A stretch of 64,000 nucleotides of DNA, from assembly GCA_000827325.1 (NCBI GenBank), contig KN832894.1, positions 62,001 to 126,000 on the forward strand. Direction: 5' to 3'. This document shows positions 33,071-43,593 of this stretch, one piece after another; within the stretch, counting starts at the first letter, position 1; each line of letters opens with the position of its first letter. Under the pieces are notes generated by a model, which saw nothing but the letters and a program-made list of their open reading frames with translations, was not told the origin of the DNA and made no database searches. This DNA comes from Oidiodendron maius Zn (taxonomy: Eukaryota; Ascomycota; Leotiomycetes; Myxotrichaceae). The position numbers and the translations under genes are program-made.

Positions 33071-33368
33071 CCTGAACATATTGACGACACAATATTCAGC
33101 AACAGCCCCGAAACCCCTGCTGTCATGAATCTGGACGAGAGATCGCTAGGAAGTCCAATGACGGGCTGACTATGACCGAGGCTTTGATCAGCGTGGCCGT
33201 TCCAAGCTCGAAGGGCGTGTTCCCAAGGGTGGGCGTGCCTTTCAAGGGGCGCACGTTTATCAAATATGCCGGGCCTGTAGATACACTAACTGGCCGAGAT
33301 TCTCCAACAAGGAGGCGGAAAAAATTATATCCGGGGACTGGGTCCTAGTTTTGTTAGCTGAGTGTAAT

Positions 33369-33614
33369 TTAAGATGGGAACTCTATTACCTTCTTCATGA
33401 TAAATGGCATCTCCTTCACTAGCCGCCTAACGGCATCAAACAGCGCGAACGTAGGTTTGCAGTGATATAAATTAGTCGTTTCTTGTTCAGGTGTTGGTAT
33501 AGGAACCATATCACTGAGGTCTATATTCTTAAGCAAACCCACGATCTCTTCCACGATGTCCATTGCGCTACTGCTCAGCACTTCTATGCTTAAATTCTCT
33601 CCCGCAGTTGACAT
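33369..33614 (-). CDS. Small 81-residue acidic/helical protein
   Basis: A single-exon frame with a good start. It reads as an acidic N-terminal helix (MDIVEEIVGLLKNIDLSDMV), a short polar loop and an amphipathic basic C-terminal helix (FALFDAVRRLVKEMPFIMKK). It lies tail-to-tail with the 541-residue gene, 298 bases apart. A similar small minus-strand gene follows the 37970 gene. No family recognised. Confidence 0.4.
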   Translation of the reverse strand: MSTAGENLSIEVLSSSAMDIVEEIVGLLKNIDLSDMVPIPTPEQETTNLYHCKPTFALFDAVRRLVKEMPFIMKKVIEFPS

Positions 33615-34388
33615 GACGCAGTATCACACGGATTAATCAAGTGATGTTTCAAATATTGTAAATATATCTGAGTTATCTCCTCCTTGCGCAGCTCTAGATG
33701 TTTTATAGACATCTGCAAGGAGGTGCAGAGCGTGGTACTTGGCCGCCGTAACGAGGATAGCTAGCTATTTAAAAAGTTTTTCACTGCCTGAGGTTTTACC
33801 TGAGGTCAGCCTTCGCAATCAGACTCAAAAGTAAAGTCACGTGATGTTGCAGCTTATCTCCGATGGGTTCTTTTTAAGAGCTTTGTTGATGCTTTCCAGT
33901 ACTAACTGCAGTCGTCCAAGTTGTAGTAAATAAGAGTAGAAGGTTAGTATTTAGATATGGGTTTTCGCTGCAGGATTTAGATCACTTGATAACATAGAGT
34001 ATAGGGACGTAAAGACCGTCAACGAGTGCTTTTCACTAAGGAATGATATATTAATCGATATACGTAGACGTAACTCTAATTCATACCTGAGAGCGGAACA
34101 GCAGAATGCGCCTCCTTATATATTGAGAAGCAGAGCAAAGCTCAATCATATTATGCCTCGATAGGCCTGGGACATAAGCTTGGAGCAGGCAAATAATCAA
34201 TTGAAGCAAAGAGAAATTTTCACCACTTATAAATAAGAAACTAAGCTCGCAGTGTACCACAGCCCTAAAGCTCAATCTTGTGCTATACTTGTCCTGCAAT
34301 TCCCAATCCATAATGTCACGTCGACTTGGCCGTAAACCTCCTCCTAGTAGACAACTAGTTTTCTTGGTTAGAAAGTCTAAGGTTCGAC
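33615..34388. other. Intergenic
   Basis: A 76-codon minus-strand frame at 34081-34311 has one hydrophobic stretch but no other support. CACGTGA at 33839-33845 is an E-box-like word. Nothing else was seen. Confidence 0.25.
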
Positions 34389-34722
34389 TTAATTACTAGC
34401 GTTTGATCCGTTTGCATGATCTAAGAAAAGAATTGTTTGGTTAACAACGCTCACCAAGAGTAGTGAGTGACTTACTTGACATCGGATTAGTCCCTCCGGA
34501 TGTTAGATTGCCACTATTCATGTAACGCGCGAGATCCGTAACCCGGGAGCCCTGACTACTTGTTGGTTGAGAGCCACTAGTGCTTGATTGTATTTGAGAG
34601 CCACTGCTATTGGGTTGTGGTTGAGAGCCGCTGTTACCCGATTGTGTTTGAGAGCCGCTGTTACCCGATTGTGTTTGAGAGCCACTAGTACCCGATTGTG
34701 TTTGAGAGCCACTAGTACTCAT
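34389..34722 (-). CDS. Small Ser/Gly/Gln repeat protein
   Basis: Exons 34722-34476 and 34420-34389 give 92 residues. Residues 3-58 are six copies of a nine-residue unit, TSGSQTQSG and variants (NSGSQPQPN, SSGSQIQSS), coded by a 27-bp minisatellite. The tail has RVTDLARYMNSGNL and ends NHANGSNASN. It lacks a signal peptide, so it is not a typical secreted repeat protein. Such Ser/Gln/Asn-rich low-complexity stretches can be disordered or aggregation-prone; function unknown. Confidence 0.5.
34550..34712. repeat. 27-bp coding minisatellite
   Basis: Six tandem 27-bp units inside the small Ser/Gln gene, the two nearest the start almost identical and the distal ones diverged. Being a multiple of three, copy number can vary without breaking the frame. 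Confidence 0.8.
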
Positions 34723-35382
34723 GATTAATTTGGCAGTGATAAGTGGTCTGGTGATTTTAATCTATAGACGTTTGAAAATACTGGGCAAATGATGAAGATT
34801 ATGGTATGGAACATCAAGGAATCTGTGGTATCTTATATACTTCTATATCTTTTCGGCGAGGGCCTAATCCCGGACGTAATCAAAGGGGAAGAATGCCAAT
34901 AGAGGAAGCCAATCCTTCCACGATCACAACAGCTCAAGAGCGCAGCATCATGCAGGGACAGGCACACTTTGGAGGGTGGGGACCAGAGAAATGTTGGTGA
35001 AGAGTCGACATCATGCAGCCATATGTGTGGAAGTGGTCCAGAGATCTAGTCTTGTGAACCAATCATCATACAGGACGCCAACCACTGATTGAAAGATACA
35101 GACACGGTTGACGGGGAAGTCATTCTTACGTCCCCTGGCTGAGAAGCGGGCCACGGTTGCAGCATCACGCATTGACTTATTGGATGCTTCAAGGGTCGGT
35201 TTACGGCTGCATTATGCAGGCAACACGAGAGAGAAGGGCAAATATCTTATGTCTAGATCAGCTGTCAATGCTTGCTCCTTGCAGTCGCTATTGATCTACG
35301 CGTCCATGCACGAAGATTTTGCTTGCCCCTTAACTTTCCGCTTTATTTTTCTATATGACCTCTGGTTTCTAAATACCAATTA
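34723..35382. other. Intergenic
   Basis: Only short plus-strand frames without features. Nothing supportable. Confidence 0.3.
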
Positions 35383-35781
35383 TCAATATTGATAAACTGT
35401 AGATCCTTTACCTCGCCGTATTGCCGTATCCAGTGCTATCGGGATTTGTCCGTGAAAAAACACCTCAATTATGACGCTGACAGCTGTCACATCTGTAATG
35501 AACGTCACAAGTCCCCTGGCAGTATATGTTGGTAATATGATTATCGTGATTGCACTAGACGGGCTCATTAGAAAAGTCACCATATCCATTTAATATTAAA
35601 GGTAACTCCTAACCATGCAGCATTTCCACCGGGTATACGCATACGAGAAGTTATTCAATGATCCGGTTATATCCCGCCAATCGCCTCCTTGGCATAATTT
35701 CGGCAGTTCATTTCTAGATATCCTGTACATTGCACTGCTTCCTGAGTTGAAAAGTTGAAAGTTATGGGCACAGTTGGACAT
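35383..35781 (-). CDS. Possible small spliced gene
   Basis: Exons 35781-35630 and 35554-35383 join in frame (75-bp intron, GTGGAA...GTCTAG) to give 107 residues. The first exon is polar; the second has a hydrophobic stretch (AITIIILPTYTARGLVTFI, then VSVIIEVFF) that could cross the membrane. Each exon alone is an unremarkable short frame; frame continuity across a plausible intron is the only support. Confidence 0.3.
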
Positions 35782-35904
35782 CGATGAGAAGGTCTTTTGA
35801 ATTTCGTACCGAACGAGTTGGTATAATTTTGACGCTTGACAATAAAGGATAGTTAGGAGTGCTAAGTAAGGGAGTAAGAACTCATCTAATTATGCGTGAG
35901 GCAT

Positions 35905-36117
35905 TTATAAGGCAAGAATAGCATGTTCTTGACTTAATTTTGCTCTGTCCTCCTTAGAAAATATTCTTATGCTTGTTCCTTGCTGAATGCATTTTAGTAG
36001 AAGATTATTTTTCGCTGAAATATTAGGATATATCCAGGAAACTAATATCGACAGAATTGAGAAAAGTAAAGTTACAAAGAGTCCACGGATTATTCTCTCT
36101 TGCCTGTGTGCATGCAT
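35905..36117 (-). CDS. Doubtful single-helix membrane ORF
   Basis: A 70-codon frame with one clear hydrophobic helix (LFVTLLFSILSILVSWIY) after a basic start (MHAHRQERIIR), then a charged tail. It is short and has no recognised relative. It may be a small membrane protein or chance. Confidence 0.2.
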   Translation of the reverse strand: MHAHRQERIIRGLFVTLLFSILSILVSWIYPNISAKNNLLLKCIQQGTSIRIFSKEDRAKLSQEHAILAL

Positions 36118-36411
36118 CCCTAAGACAGTTCTACCCTAAAGCTGTAGGCTACTGACCTGCTTCGTAATAAGAGTAATCCACTTACAAACATATAGACACT
36201 TCTTGTATTCGGAAAGTATTGACAAGGATGTGGTTGTATTGTGAAGAGTTTGTGGCACGAGCATCTATGCACTAAGGCCGAGGCTTCCGGCCCCGTATGA
36301 GATCATTTATGATGTAGAGGTATAGCCATGGCACGGAGTGACACTGTCCTCAGAACAGCACGCCTTGAGCCTCCTCAAGACAAAAATAAAGAGACCAAAA
36401 ATAAATCACCA

Positions 36412-37224
36412 CTACCTCCCCACGCCACACATCCACGAGGTCACGCCATGCCAAAAATTCAATAGAATGGAAACGCCCGGCTCGTCAAATCCGCTTCGCA
36501 ATTCTATCATTTCATTTCGGGAAACTTTTCTGCTCTGTCCACTATCGCGTATCGGATAACTGACTGCATTGGGAGATCGTTGCGCGTAATACGCCATGTG
36601 ATCAAGTGCTGGAGGGAAAGATACTAGGTTCGGTTGTGTCAATGCTGGGCCTTCTGTAGGAATAGGAGTTGGGCTGCCGTCCTTCCACATATTTCCTACT
36701 AGGCTCGCAAAAGCTTGCTCAACGCCCGTGCCGTCCTTTGCAGATGTCTCAAAGAATGTAATTCCCCATTGGCTCGCCAAGTCCCATCCTTCCTTCTCAG
36801 TAACCACGCGTGCATCAGATCTATCTTTCATAGTTCCGACTAGTGTAACTTGAGATGGTAGTTTCATATCGTAGATGGCTTTCTGAATAAGTTTAAACGA
36901 CGATCTGTTGCAAGTACTATACACAAGAACAACTCTAACAGAATTATCGGTTGGCCGGAACTTCATCCAACCATGACCGTACCCGCAAGTGTCAAGGAGT
37001 TCCACGGCACATGGTTCTTGGTCAATCATTCCCCTCTTTTCGAACAACTTGTCTTCGAGTGTGTGATTGTACTGGGAAGAAAATTATAAGCACAGCCTTT
37101 GCAGGAGAATACATTGCAGTGTTCTCACCGCGCTCATAAATGAGTTCTCAACGTATCGTGTGACCAGGGCTGTTTTTCCAACTGCCTGGCCCCCTAGCAC
37201 CACTATCCTGTTGGACCGGGCCAT
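36412..37224 (-). CDS. Divergent Ras-like small GTPase
   Basis: Exons 37224-37129 and 37071-36412 give 251 residues. The P-loop GGQAVGKTAL (residues 10-19) and the start IVVLGG are intact, the switch I Thr is in YNHTLEDK, and the G5 box ETSAKDG is intact. G3 reads DTCGYG in place of DTAGQE, so the Ras Gln61 equivalent is Tyr. G4 reads GTMKD where GNKxD is expected. The C-terminus is a long Ser/Pro-rich tail ending CGVGR, without a CaaX prenylation box. It therefore probably binds nucleotide in an altered way, or hydrolyses it slowly. The last 60 residues are unlike Ras. The exon joint (57-bp intron) lies in switch I, a usual place in fungal Ras genes. Confidence 0.75.
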
Positions 37225-37969
37225 TAATAGTGATGTTAACAAGGCTGCCAAAGGTCATAAGTCTATTCAAATCCCAAAGGATGGAAGAGGCGAATGACAG
37301 CGCGGTGCCAAACTTAGATAAATGGTTTTTGAAGGCACGAGGCGCGCCAGCATCTGCAGGAAATGGGAGATGAAGATTGGAACAACGGTAAAGGAAGAAC
37401 AAGCACAAGTGATGAAGTAGAAAATAAGGCATGCAACGAAAGGCTGGCTGGATTGGAATGACTGGGAGGAATGCAGTTGCTGGTTGTCTCGTTCAGCAGC
37501 CCTCTCTTATACATTGAGCCGGCCCACCCCTCCCGCCAACATCTAATAGTTCCTTCCGCATCTGCTCCAGATAAGCTTCAATACTCTGAAAGAAGGTGGT
37601 TATCCACCACGACTAGAGACTATGGCTGGTAGATCTGGAGAGGGAATAGATAAGACATGAGGAAGATCTTTAGAAAAGATGTGCTCACTAAAGCACAGCG
37701 CGAGAACGAGCGGCAGGTTATTCTCCATCTTGACGAGATTAGATGTAGGAACGGCAGGCGAATGGGGTGCGGTCCGCTGCATGGGATCCCGTCGAAAGGG
37801 GGGGCCTGTTAGCGCTAATCCAAAACCATCAATCTCTCGTGGGTACTCCGTGAGATTGACGATTTTAGATTAGCGCCGTTCTGAGAAATGCGTGCCAACA
37901 GGATCCAAAGTTGGTAACGCCTTTCTCAGTAACATCGACCTCCTTCAACACCGTACTAGTCAATTCAGT
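37225..37969. promoter_or_regulatory. Divergent intergenic region
   Basis: This separates the Ras-like gene (minus) from the 535-residue gene (plus). Near 37812-37875 the word TTAGCGC occurs with its inverted form GCGCTAA (GTTAGCGCTAATCC ... GATTAGCGCCG), an imperfect inverted repeat about 60 bases apart. No gene was supported here. Confidence 0.3.
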
Positions 37970-40043
37970 ATGACGACTGTCGGTGGAATAATTTCTTATC
38001 TTCGACGGTATGATAAGAATCTTTCAGTCGAGAAGCTACTAAAGGATACGAAGGTGGGCAAATGTCTTATGAGGAAGGATAACCTGCTAACTCTACAAGT
38101 TTACAACTCTTCTGAAAGATGCCTTCGATTCCTTACCTGAACGATCAAAGACTGCTGTAAGGAAGGTAGTTCGTAAACATCGAAGTACCGCAGAGACGCA
38201 GACGTCGAGAACTTGGTGTCTGAACCCGATCCTCGAAGTAAAAGAAATTGGTCTGCCTGACGAGGTGCGAGAGATATTTAATGCTTGTAAAGCAAACCCA
38301 TCAAGATTTTGGAACACCCTCGGACACCAGCTGGACGTTACAGAAAATGATAGAGAATCAACCGGGCGTACTGATCTTATCGTTGTCCTCGCACAAGCCT
38401 ACCATGATCTCAAGGGACTTAGCACGAGACGGATATGGGATGCCGTTATCTGGAGATTTTACACAATCTTCTTCTACGAACTTGCTATGCTGTTAGGTGA
38501 TGGTAGTAGCCTCATTACTATTAACAGTCTCGACCGGCTTTTGGAAGCACTTACATCCTCGTCAGCGATTAACGATGGCCGTGAGACAATCAGCAATAAT
38601 CTAAAGAAATGGACTGCTGTCGGATCCAGATATTATAGATTGAGCTCGTCTTTGAGCGCTGGCGCACTGTTTTTACTTCCGCACTTGACGGATAATACGT
38701 ATGTTACCTCCTTCCATAATCGAGTGCCCTGCTTATAGTTAGGTGGGAGCATGCATCATTAACCGGCTTGATTTATAACAAGGCAATTGAGCATCTCATC
38801 GACTGCAAGATCAGCCAACTTTCAAAGGATATTGGGGCCGATGAGCTCGCTCTAGAAATCCGAGCAGCTTCTCTCGAACCTTTTCGATGGAACACCGCAG
38901 GGCTACGCTTGAATGGTGGGGTTTCTGAAACCCCCGGAAATTCTACCGTTGAAACAATAACCTTCGACGCGCAAGGCTATCATGAGTCTCAAACTGATAA
39001 TACACACGGTGAGGATCACAGTGACCATTCTTGATATATCTGACAGGAGACAAAAGATGATAGAATTAATATTCTCTGTGAGGCAGCAGCCCAAGCAAAC
39101 GAAACCGAGCAATTGTCTGGTATGTTGGTGCTCTTTCCATTCGTGGCCTATTACCCTTTTAGACCTGACTAACCTCAGTTCCAGGCAAGGAGCAGTCCAG
39201 CGTCCCAAGCACAACTTATGATCACCCTATATTAGAACAATATACAACCACAAGCCAGCAAGCCTCTGGGGGGGATTTAAACGCAATGAACTCAAATATT
39301 GCACAGTCGATCTCAAATCAAAATCTAGAAGGTGAGTTAGATGTTCTAAATATTTCCAAACAAACCTAAATCTATCAGATCAAGATTCAAGAGATTTCTG
39401 GCGGACTTCCTGGAACACCGCTGTTGATGCAATTCCTCGGAACGAAACTCTCATCTGGGAAACCGCTGTTGATGCCCACCCTCCAAACCAAAATCTCTGG
39501 AACACCGCTGTTGATGCTCTTCCTCCAAATCAAAACCTCGAGTGGAACACCGCTGTTGATGCCCACCCTCCGAACCAAAGTCTCTGGAACACCGCTGTTG
39601 ATGCTCTTCCTCCAAATCAAAACCTCGAGTGGAACACCGCTGTTGATGCCCACCCTCCGAACCAAAGTCTCTGGAACACCACTGTTGATTCTCTTCCTCC
39701 AAATCAAAACCTCGATTGGAATACCGCTGTTGATGCTCTTCCTCCGAACCAAACCTTCGTCTGGGAAGCCACTACTCATGCTCTTCCTTCGAATCCTACC
39801 TCCTTCAATGTTCCCCCATTGGCCTAAGCTCCCAGTAGCTACCACGCCCTGAATACTAGGCAGAGAACTTCTGGTTCTATAGACACATCTTCTGTGAGTT
39901 GTACATATGAGCCAACTTTCACTGCCGTGCCTGATATTGTTGCCGAACTGGTAGGTATGGAGAGCATCGATCCCGACACCGGGAGTATCGCAGTCTTCTT
40001 GAATCGGAAAGCTTGGAGCTTAGAGGCTTTACCACCGAACTAG
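37970..40043 (+). CDS. Repeat-containing unknown protein with in-frame stop before the last 71 codons
   Basis: Exons 37970-38053, 38100-38698, 38743-39008, 39057-39119, 39185-39331 and 39379 onward join in frame. A helical domain comes first (VEKLLKDTKFTTLLKDAFD, VREIFNACKANPSRFWNTL, RRIWDAVIWRFYTIFFYEL, ISNNLKKWTAVGSRYYR), then a polar linker, then nine units of WNTAVDALPPNQNLE / WNTAVDAHPPNQSL. The frame meets TAA at 39825-39827 (535 residues), yet the same frame stays open for another 71 codons, with good protein-like sequence (SIDTSSVSCTYEPTF, VPDIVAELVGMESIDPDTG), to TAG at 40041-40043. So a single nonsense change, perhaps CAA to TAA, or stop readthrough. No known family. Confidence 0.6.
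39411..39806 (+). repeat. Coding minisatellite, 42/45-bp units in an 87-bp dimer
   Basis: TGG codons opening each unit fall at 39411, 39456, 39498, 39543, 39585, 39630, 39672, 39717 and 39762. Spacing alternates 45/42, so the true unit of expansion is 87 bp (29 residues). The central dimers are nearly identical and the ends diverged, as in recent unequal crossing-over. All lengths are multiples of three. Confidence 0.9.
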
Positions 40044-40056
40044 TGTGACCCAAATA

Positions 40057-40287
40057 TTAGCTTATGGCACACATATCTTTGACATAGGCCCATACTTTTG
40101 ACCAGGGAGCGAATATCTCAATGAATTTTCGTGAAGCCCTCTCTAGCCCTTTGCTGTCGTCGCAAACTTCGTAATCATCTTGAGAGCGGAATCTAAGAGC
40201 GTCAGCCTGCTTTGCGCACTCCAGAGCCGCATCAAGCTCCTCCTTTGTCAAGTCAGCGACTCTCAGATGTTGAAATGTTGTGGCCAT
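40057..40287 (-). CDS. Small 76-residue charged protein
   Basis: A single-exon frame with start MATTFQHLRVADLT, an acidic/helical middle (KEELDAALECAKQADALRF) and an amphipathic C-terminal helix (RKFIEIFAPWSKVWAYVKDM). It begins tail-to-tail 13 bases from the extended end of the repeat-protein gene. The same layout, large plus-strand gene then a roughly 80-residue minus-strand gene, occurs at 31189-33614. No family recognised. Confidence 0.45.
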   Translation of the reverse strand: MATTFQHLRVADLTKEELDAALECAKQADALRFRSQDDYEVCDDSKGLERASRKFIEIFAPWSKVWAYVKDMCAIS

Positions 40288-41858
40288 GGTAGGTTGTACG
40301 TCGTAGTTGTAAACAGCTGTTTATCCTGGAGGAGGGGAAATTTCGGATAGTAGTCCAATTAGGCATAGCTTACTTGCCCAAAATTGGAACACGTCAGGTG
40401 ATCATGTGACTTTGACAACGCCATTAATTTCGGGTCGCAATCAGTGCCCAATGCGAAATTTAAAACGCTCCAACCCGTCTATACCACGAATATGAGATAT
40501 GCTGTTCCCTTCCTCATGACACATTAGAAGAGACGAAGATGTCAGATTTCTTGTGCGGCTTCGACGTCTCGCTAAGCGGAATTAGTGTGAGCCATGATAC
40601 AGCATGTGACTTCAGTGGATAATCCTTTCAACCTTGCTACTCGGCGAACAACCAACTTCAAAATATTGAGTCATAGGCTGGTCACGTAGCGGCATATCTA
40701 GGCATTCCTCATGCACGACATGGCCCCATCTCAGCACGCTGGTGGGCACACATTCCCTAATTTTCATGTGGGTTTGCTCGTCGCTAGTAATTGTTCCAAA
40801 CTAAACGTTTGCAGTGGTTGGCTGGATTTGATAGAGGTCTGAATGTATGAACGTGCGTGCATGATTCAATAGTATTACCAGTACTCACCCCTTCAAACCT
40901 GAGCAGATACGAGCCTCAATGTACAAGGTTCATCGTAACCATTAGGAGTTTTGCAGCAACTAACTATTTGATTTGCTAATTATCTCTCATCCTAACCTAT
41001 AATATGCTAAGAAGCTGCAAGTTGTGTGGACCTGCTGCAAGCTTCCTTATCCATTTCACTAATATCTCGTCAGGATGAGTTGGCTATGGCGCCTTGCATG
41101 AGGCTGCAGAAGGGTGAGCAAAGTGTTCAAAACGGACTGACAGGTGAGCATAAAGCCATGGCTAGAGTAGACCAAAATTTTAGCCATATATCTACAAACG
41201 CCTTTTCTCTTAGATGTAATAAATTTCTTTCCGAAAGTTGGCCAAGAACCCTTCGCCTCTTCGTTATAGCTTCTAACTCTTACCATCCCTCTCTCTAGCC
41301 TAATCGCGTAGGCGGTAGTACTTATCTCAGGACGATATAATACACTCTTGAGGTTTAGTATGTTTTTCAACTATTCTGAGGAAAAATGGAAGGTTTACAT
41401 CTGCTTATCTAGAACCCGAAGAGAATCAACGAAGGATGTGCGATAGAGATCTTAGTTCCCTCAAGCACACTTGCGGCCACCTCGTCCCAAGGCAGCCGGT
41501 AATGCGGCCATGTGTGAAGAACTGCGGTGTTTGGAAGGACAACAACCTCGGCTCACGGTCGGTAAAAGTGCCTTGTGGAGATTGTCTGAAAGAGTCTAAG
41601 TAAACGGAAACATTCTGGCGGTCATGGAGGTACAATGCCGTGCAGGGTGCAAGCTTGGATCCAATACAGATCATACATTCCTTTCCCAATTTGAGAGTAA
41701 ATTAAGCATTTGGTAGTAGGGAAATTACGTATAAAGTCACTCGTTTCTCTTATCTGCAGCTAGTGAATAGACTCGATTCTAGTCTCTCCTAACGCTATAT
41801 AGCTTTTAACGGTTCTTTTGCACTGCTGCTAAGTCAAGCTGAGTATATTTCTCATTTG
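40288..41858. other. Gene-poor stretch
   Basis: About 1.5 kb with only short, conflicting frames on both strands (41026-41298 plus, 41059-41370 and 41426-41689 minus). I see no family features or repeats. Confidence 0.3.
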
Positions 41859-42788
41859 TCACTTGCGAGCGGCATTACTATCAATAACTTTATTCGCGTG
41901 CAAGAACGCTTCGCACTCCCGAAGTCGGAGCCCCAGCTCTTGGTCGTCCACAATCGGTATGTCTTGGAAAACAGTACTCAAGTCTCTCGTAATGACATGG
42001 TCGAGCTCGGCGATTGAGCAGTATGTCTTTCGCCAGCAATTTTGAATGACCTCACCCAAAAATACACCATTTGTTGACGGAAAATCATTCCGGAAGAACC
42101 TCTGCACTTGATCTACTGCGTCTTGCAGAGGTTCAATCCCTGTTCCAATTGTAAAGATACAAGATCCGATGGCTAACTGCTCGCTGCCACAGCTAGCTAT
42201 GCCTGGCTGGAAGGTTTTCAAGTCAGAAACTTGAGAGAATCCCGGGGTTGCAGTTCGGAGTCGTTCGCCAGGTCGGACAGAGGCGTCAAAATCGCAAAGC
42301 TTGAGATGGTCTTGGTTTGTTAACAGGATGTTTGCAGGTCGTAAATCGCCATGTATATATCCAAGTTCTTCTAGATAAGCCTCTGCGCTAATGAGTTGCT
42401 TGACCCAGCGCTTTATGACACTCTCATCAACTGGCTCCTCCTCACGATTTCTATTTCGGAACTCTAGTGTGGTCGTAAGGCGCTCGAGAAATATGCCTTC
42501 TGGGATGGAGAGAATACAACAGAGAATGTTTGGATGTTTGGATTTGCGCTCATTGAGGACTTTGTAGATCGCCTTTTCGTGCTCTAGTGAGACAATTCCC
42601 GCGGCATGATCCGCCCTATCATTTGTATGAGGATTGTTGTAGCAAATAGGAACCTTCACCACTATAGCTGGGTTAATCGCATAGACATGCGCTGTGGCGC
42701 CTTCAGCGATGAAGTCGTAAGGCTTAAGTGATGGGAAAGGTATGCAAAGGGTTCGAGACGTATCGAATGTTGTGGGTGAGCGGAACAA
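41859..42788 (-). CDS. Atypical protein kinase-like protein
   Basis: A single exon of 309 residues. The kinase fold is readable: FIAEGATAHVY (glycine loop, degenerate) with VVKVP (ATP-binding Lys) near residues 27-50, a helix C region, GYIHGDLRPANILLT (catalytic loop, HGD in place of HRD, Asn present) near 145-160, and LKLCDFDASVRPGE (DFD in place of DFG). The metal-binding Asp is kept. The C-lobe is short, with GIASCGSEQLAIGSCIFTIGTG where the APE-to-helix F region belongs. Proteins of this sort are frequent in fungal accessory regions; activity is possible but unproven. No extra domains. Confidence 0.8.
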   Translation of the reverse strand: MFRSPTTFDTSRTLCIPFPSLKPYDFIAEGATAHVYAINPAIVVKVPICYNNPHTNDRADHAAGIVSLEHEKAIYKVLNERKSKHPNILCCILSIPEGIFLERLTTTLEFRNRNREEEPVDESVIKRWVKQLISAEAYLEELGYIHGDLRPANILLTNQDHLKLCDFDASVRPGERLRTATPGFSQVSDLKTFQPGIASCGSEQLAIGSCIFTIGTGIEPLQDAVDQVQRFFRNDFPSTNGVFLGEVIQNCWRKTYCSIAELDHVITRDLSTVFQDIPIVDDQELGLRLRECEAFLHANKVIDSNAARK

Positions 42789-43593
42789 GTCTTCTGTATG
42801 CCCCGATCCCTCGCTGGCTGTCCAACCCCCGCTTTTGTTATGATAGTGCTCGATTTGTGATGACCGTTGGACAGTTTCTTCTGGAGCGATGGTTGACCTC
42901 TTCTATTATGAGCATTATCTTATTAGCGACTGCTGTACATAAATAGAGAGGCTATACTTCTCCTGTATTACATACATGCGCATTGTTTTCATTGTGCCGC
43001 CCTCCACTGGGCTCCCTGCTAGGGAAGAGAGTGCTGTAAATACGTAACGGGAGATTTGATGACGGCCAAAAACGGAGTAATAGCACCCATAGCGACGTGC
43101 TGGATATAAGGCGGATGATACTAGTCGTGAACATGACTAACAAATGACCTACATTGATGAGAAAAGACCTGTTGGGCAGGTTGAATGAAATGACGAGAAT
43201 TAATGAGAGAGGCGCGTTGGATTCTGACGAGATCGACGTTATGCCTATTTCGGTTTCTTGCACGTGATCGTATGTCCCGCATACAGCCCCTTGGGGCGGT
43301 ATCTCGGGAATCAAGCATGTGCCAACTCTTTCCAAGGTTAATACTTCTTCGTCTACATCGTGCGTGAAATAAATGCTTTTATATGCAACTAACAATTGTC
43401 ACCCGTCCACAGCATTCTGTGCAGAGGGAAAAGAGCCAAATCCATTGTCCTATATAGCTATGTTACTGGGGATGCAGATGTCGTCAGATTATATCTACTC
43501 AAATGAACAGTTGAAAGCTAATACTCTCACATCTCGGATGTTGATGCTCAGTCTCACTATAGATGCACTACGCTTGCACTGCTCCTCTTGGCG
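42789..43593. other. Intergenic, with one doubtful hydrophobic ORF
   Basis: A minus-strand frame at 42952-43395 (147 codons) has hydrophobic stretches (LSLILVISFNLPNRSFLINV, HLLVMFTTSIIRLISS) but its N- and C-termini do not resemble a membrane protein family and nothing else supports it. Otherwise nothing. Confidence 0.25.

Noticed and set aside
42952-43395. 147-codon minus-strand hydrophobic frame
   Set aside because: Overlaps other frames, lacks a credible membrane topology and has no family feature.
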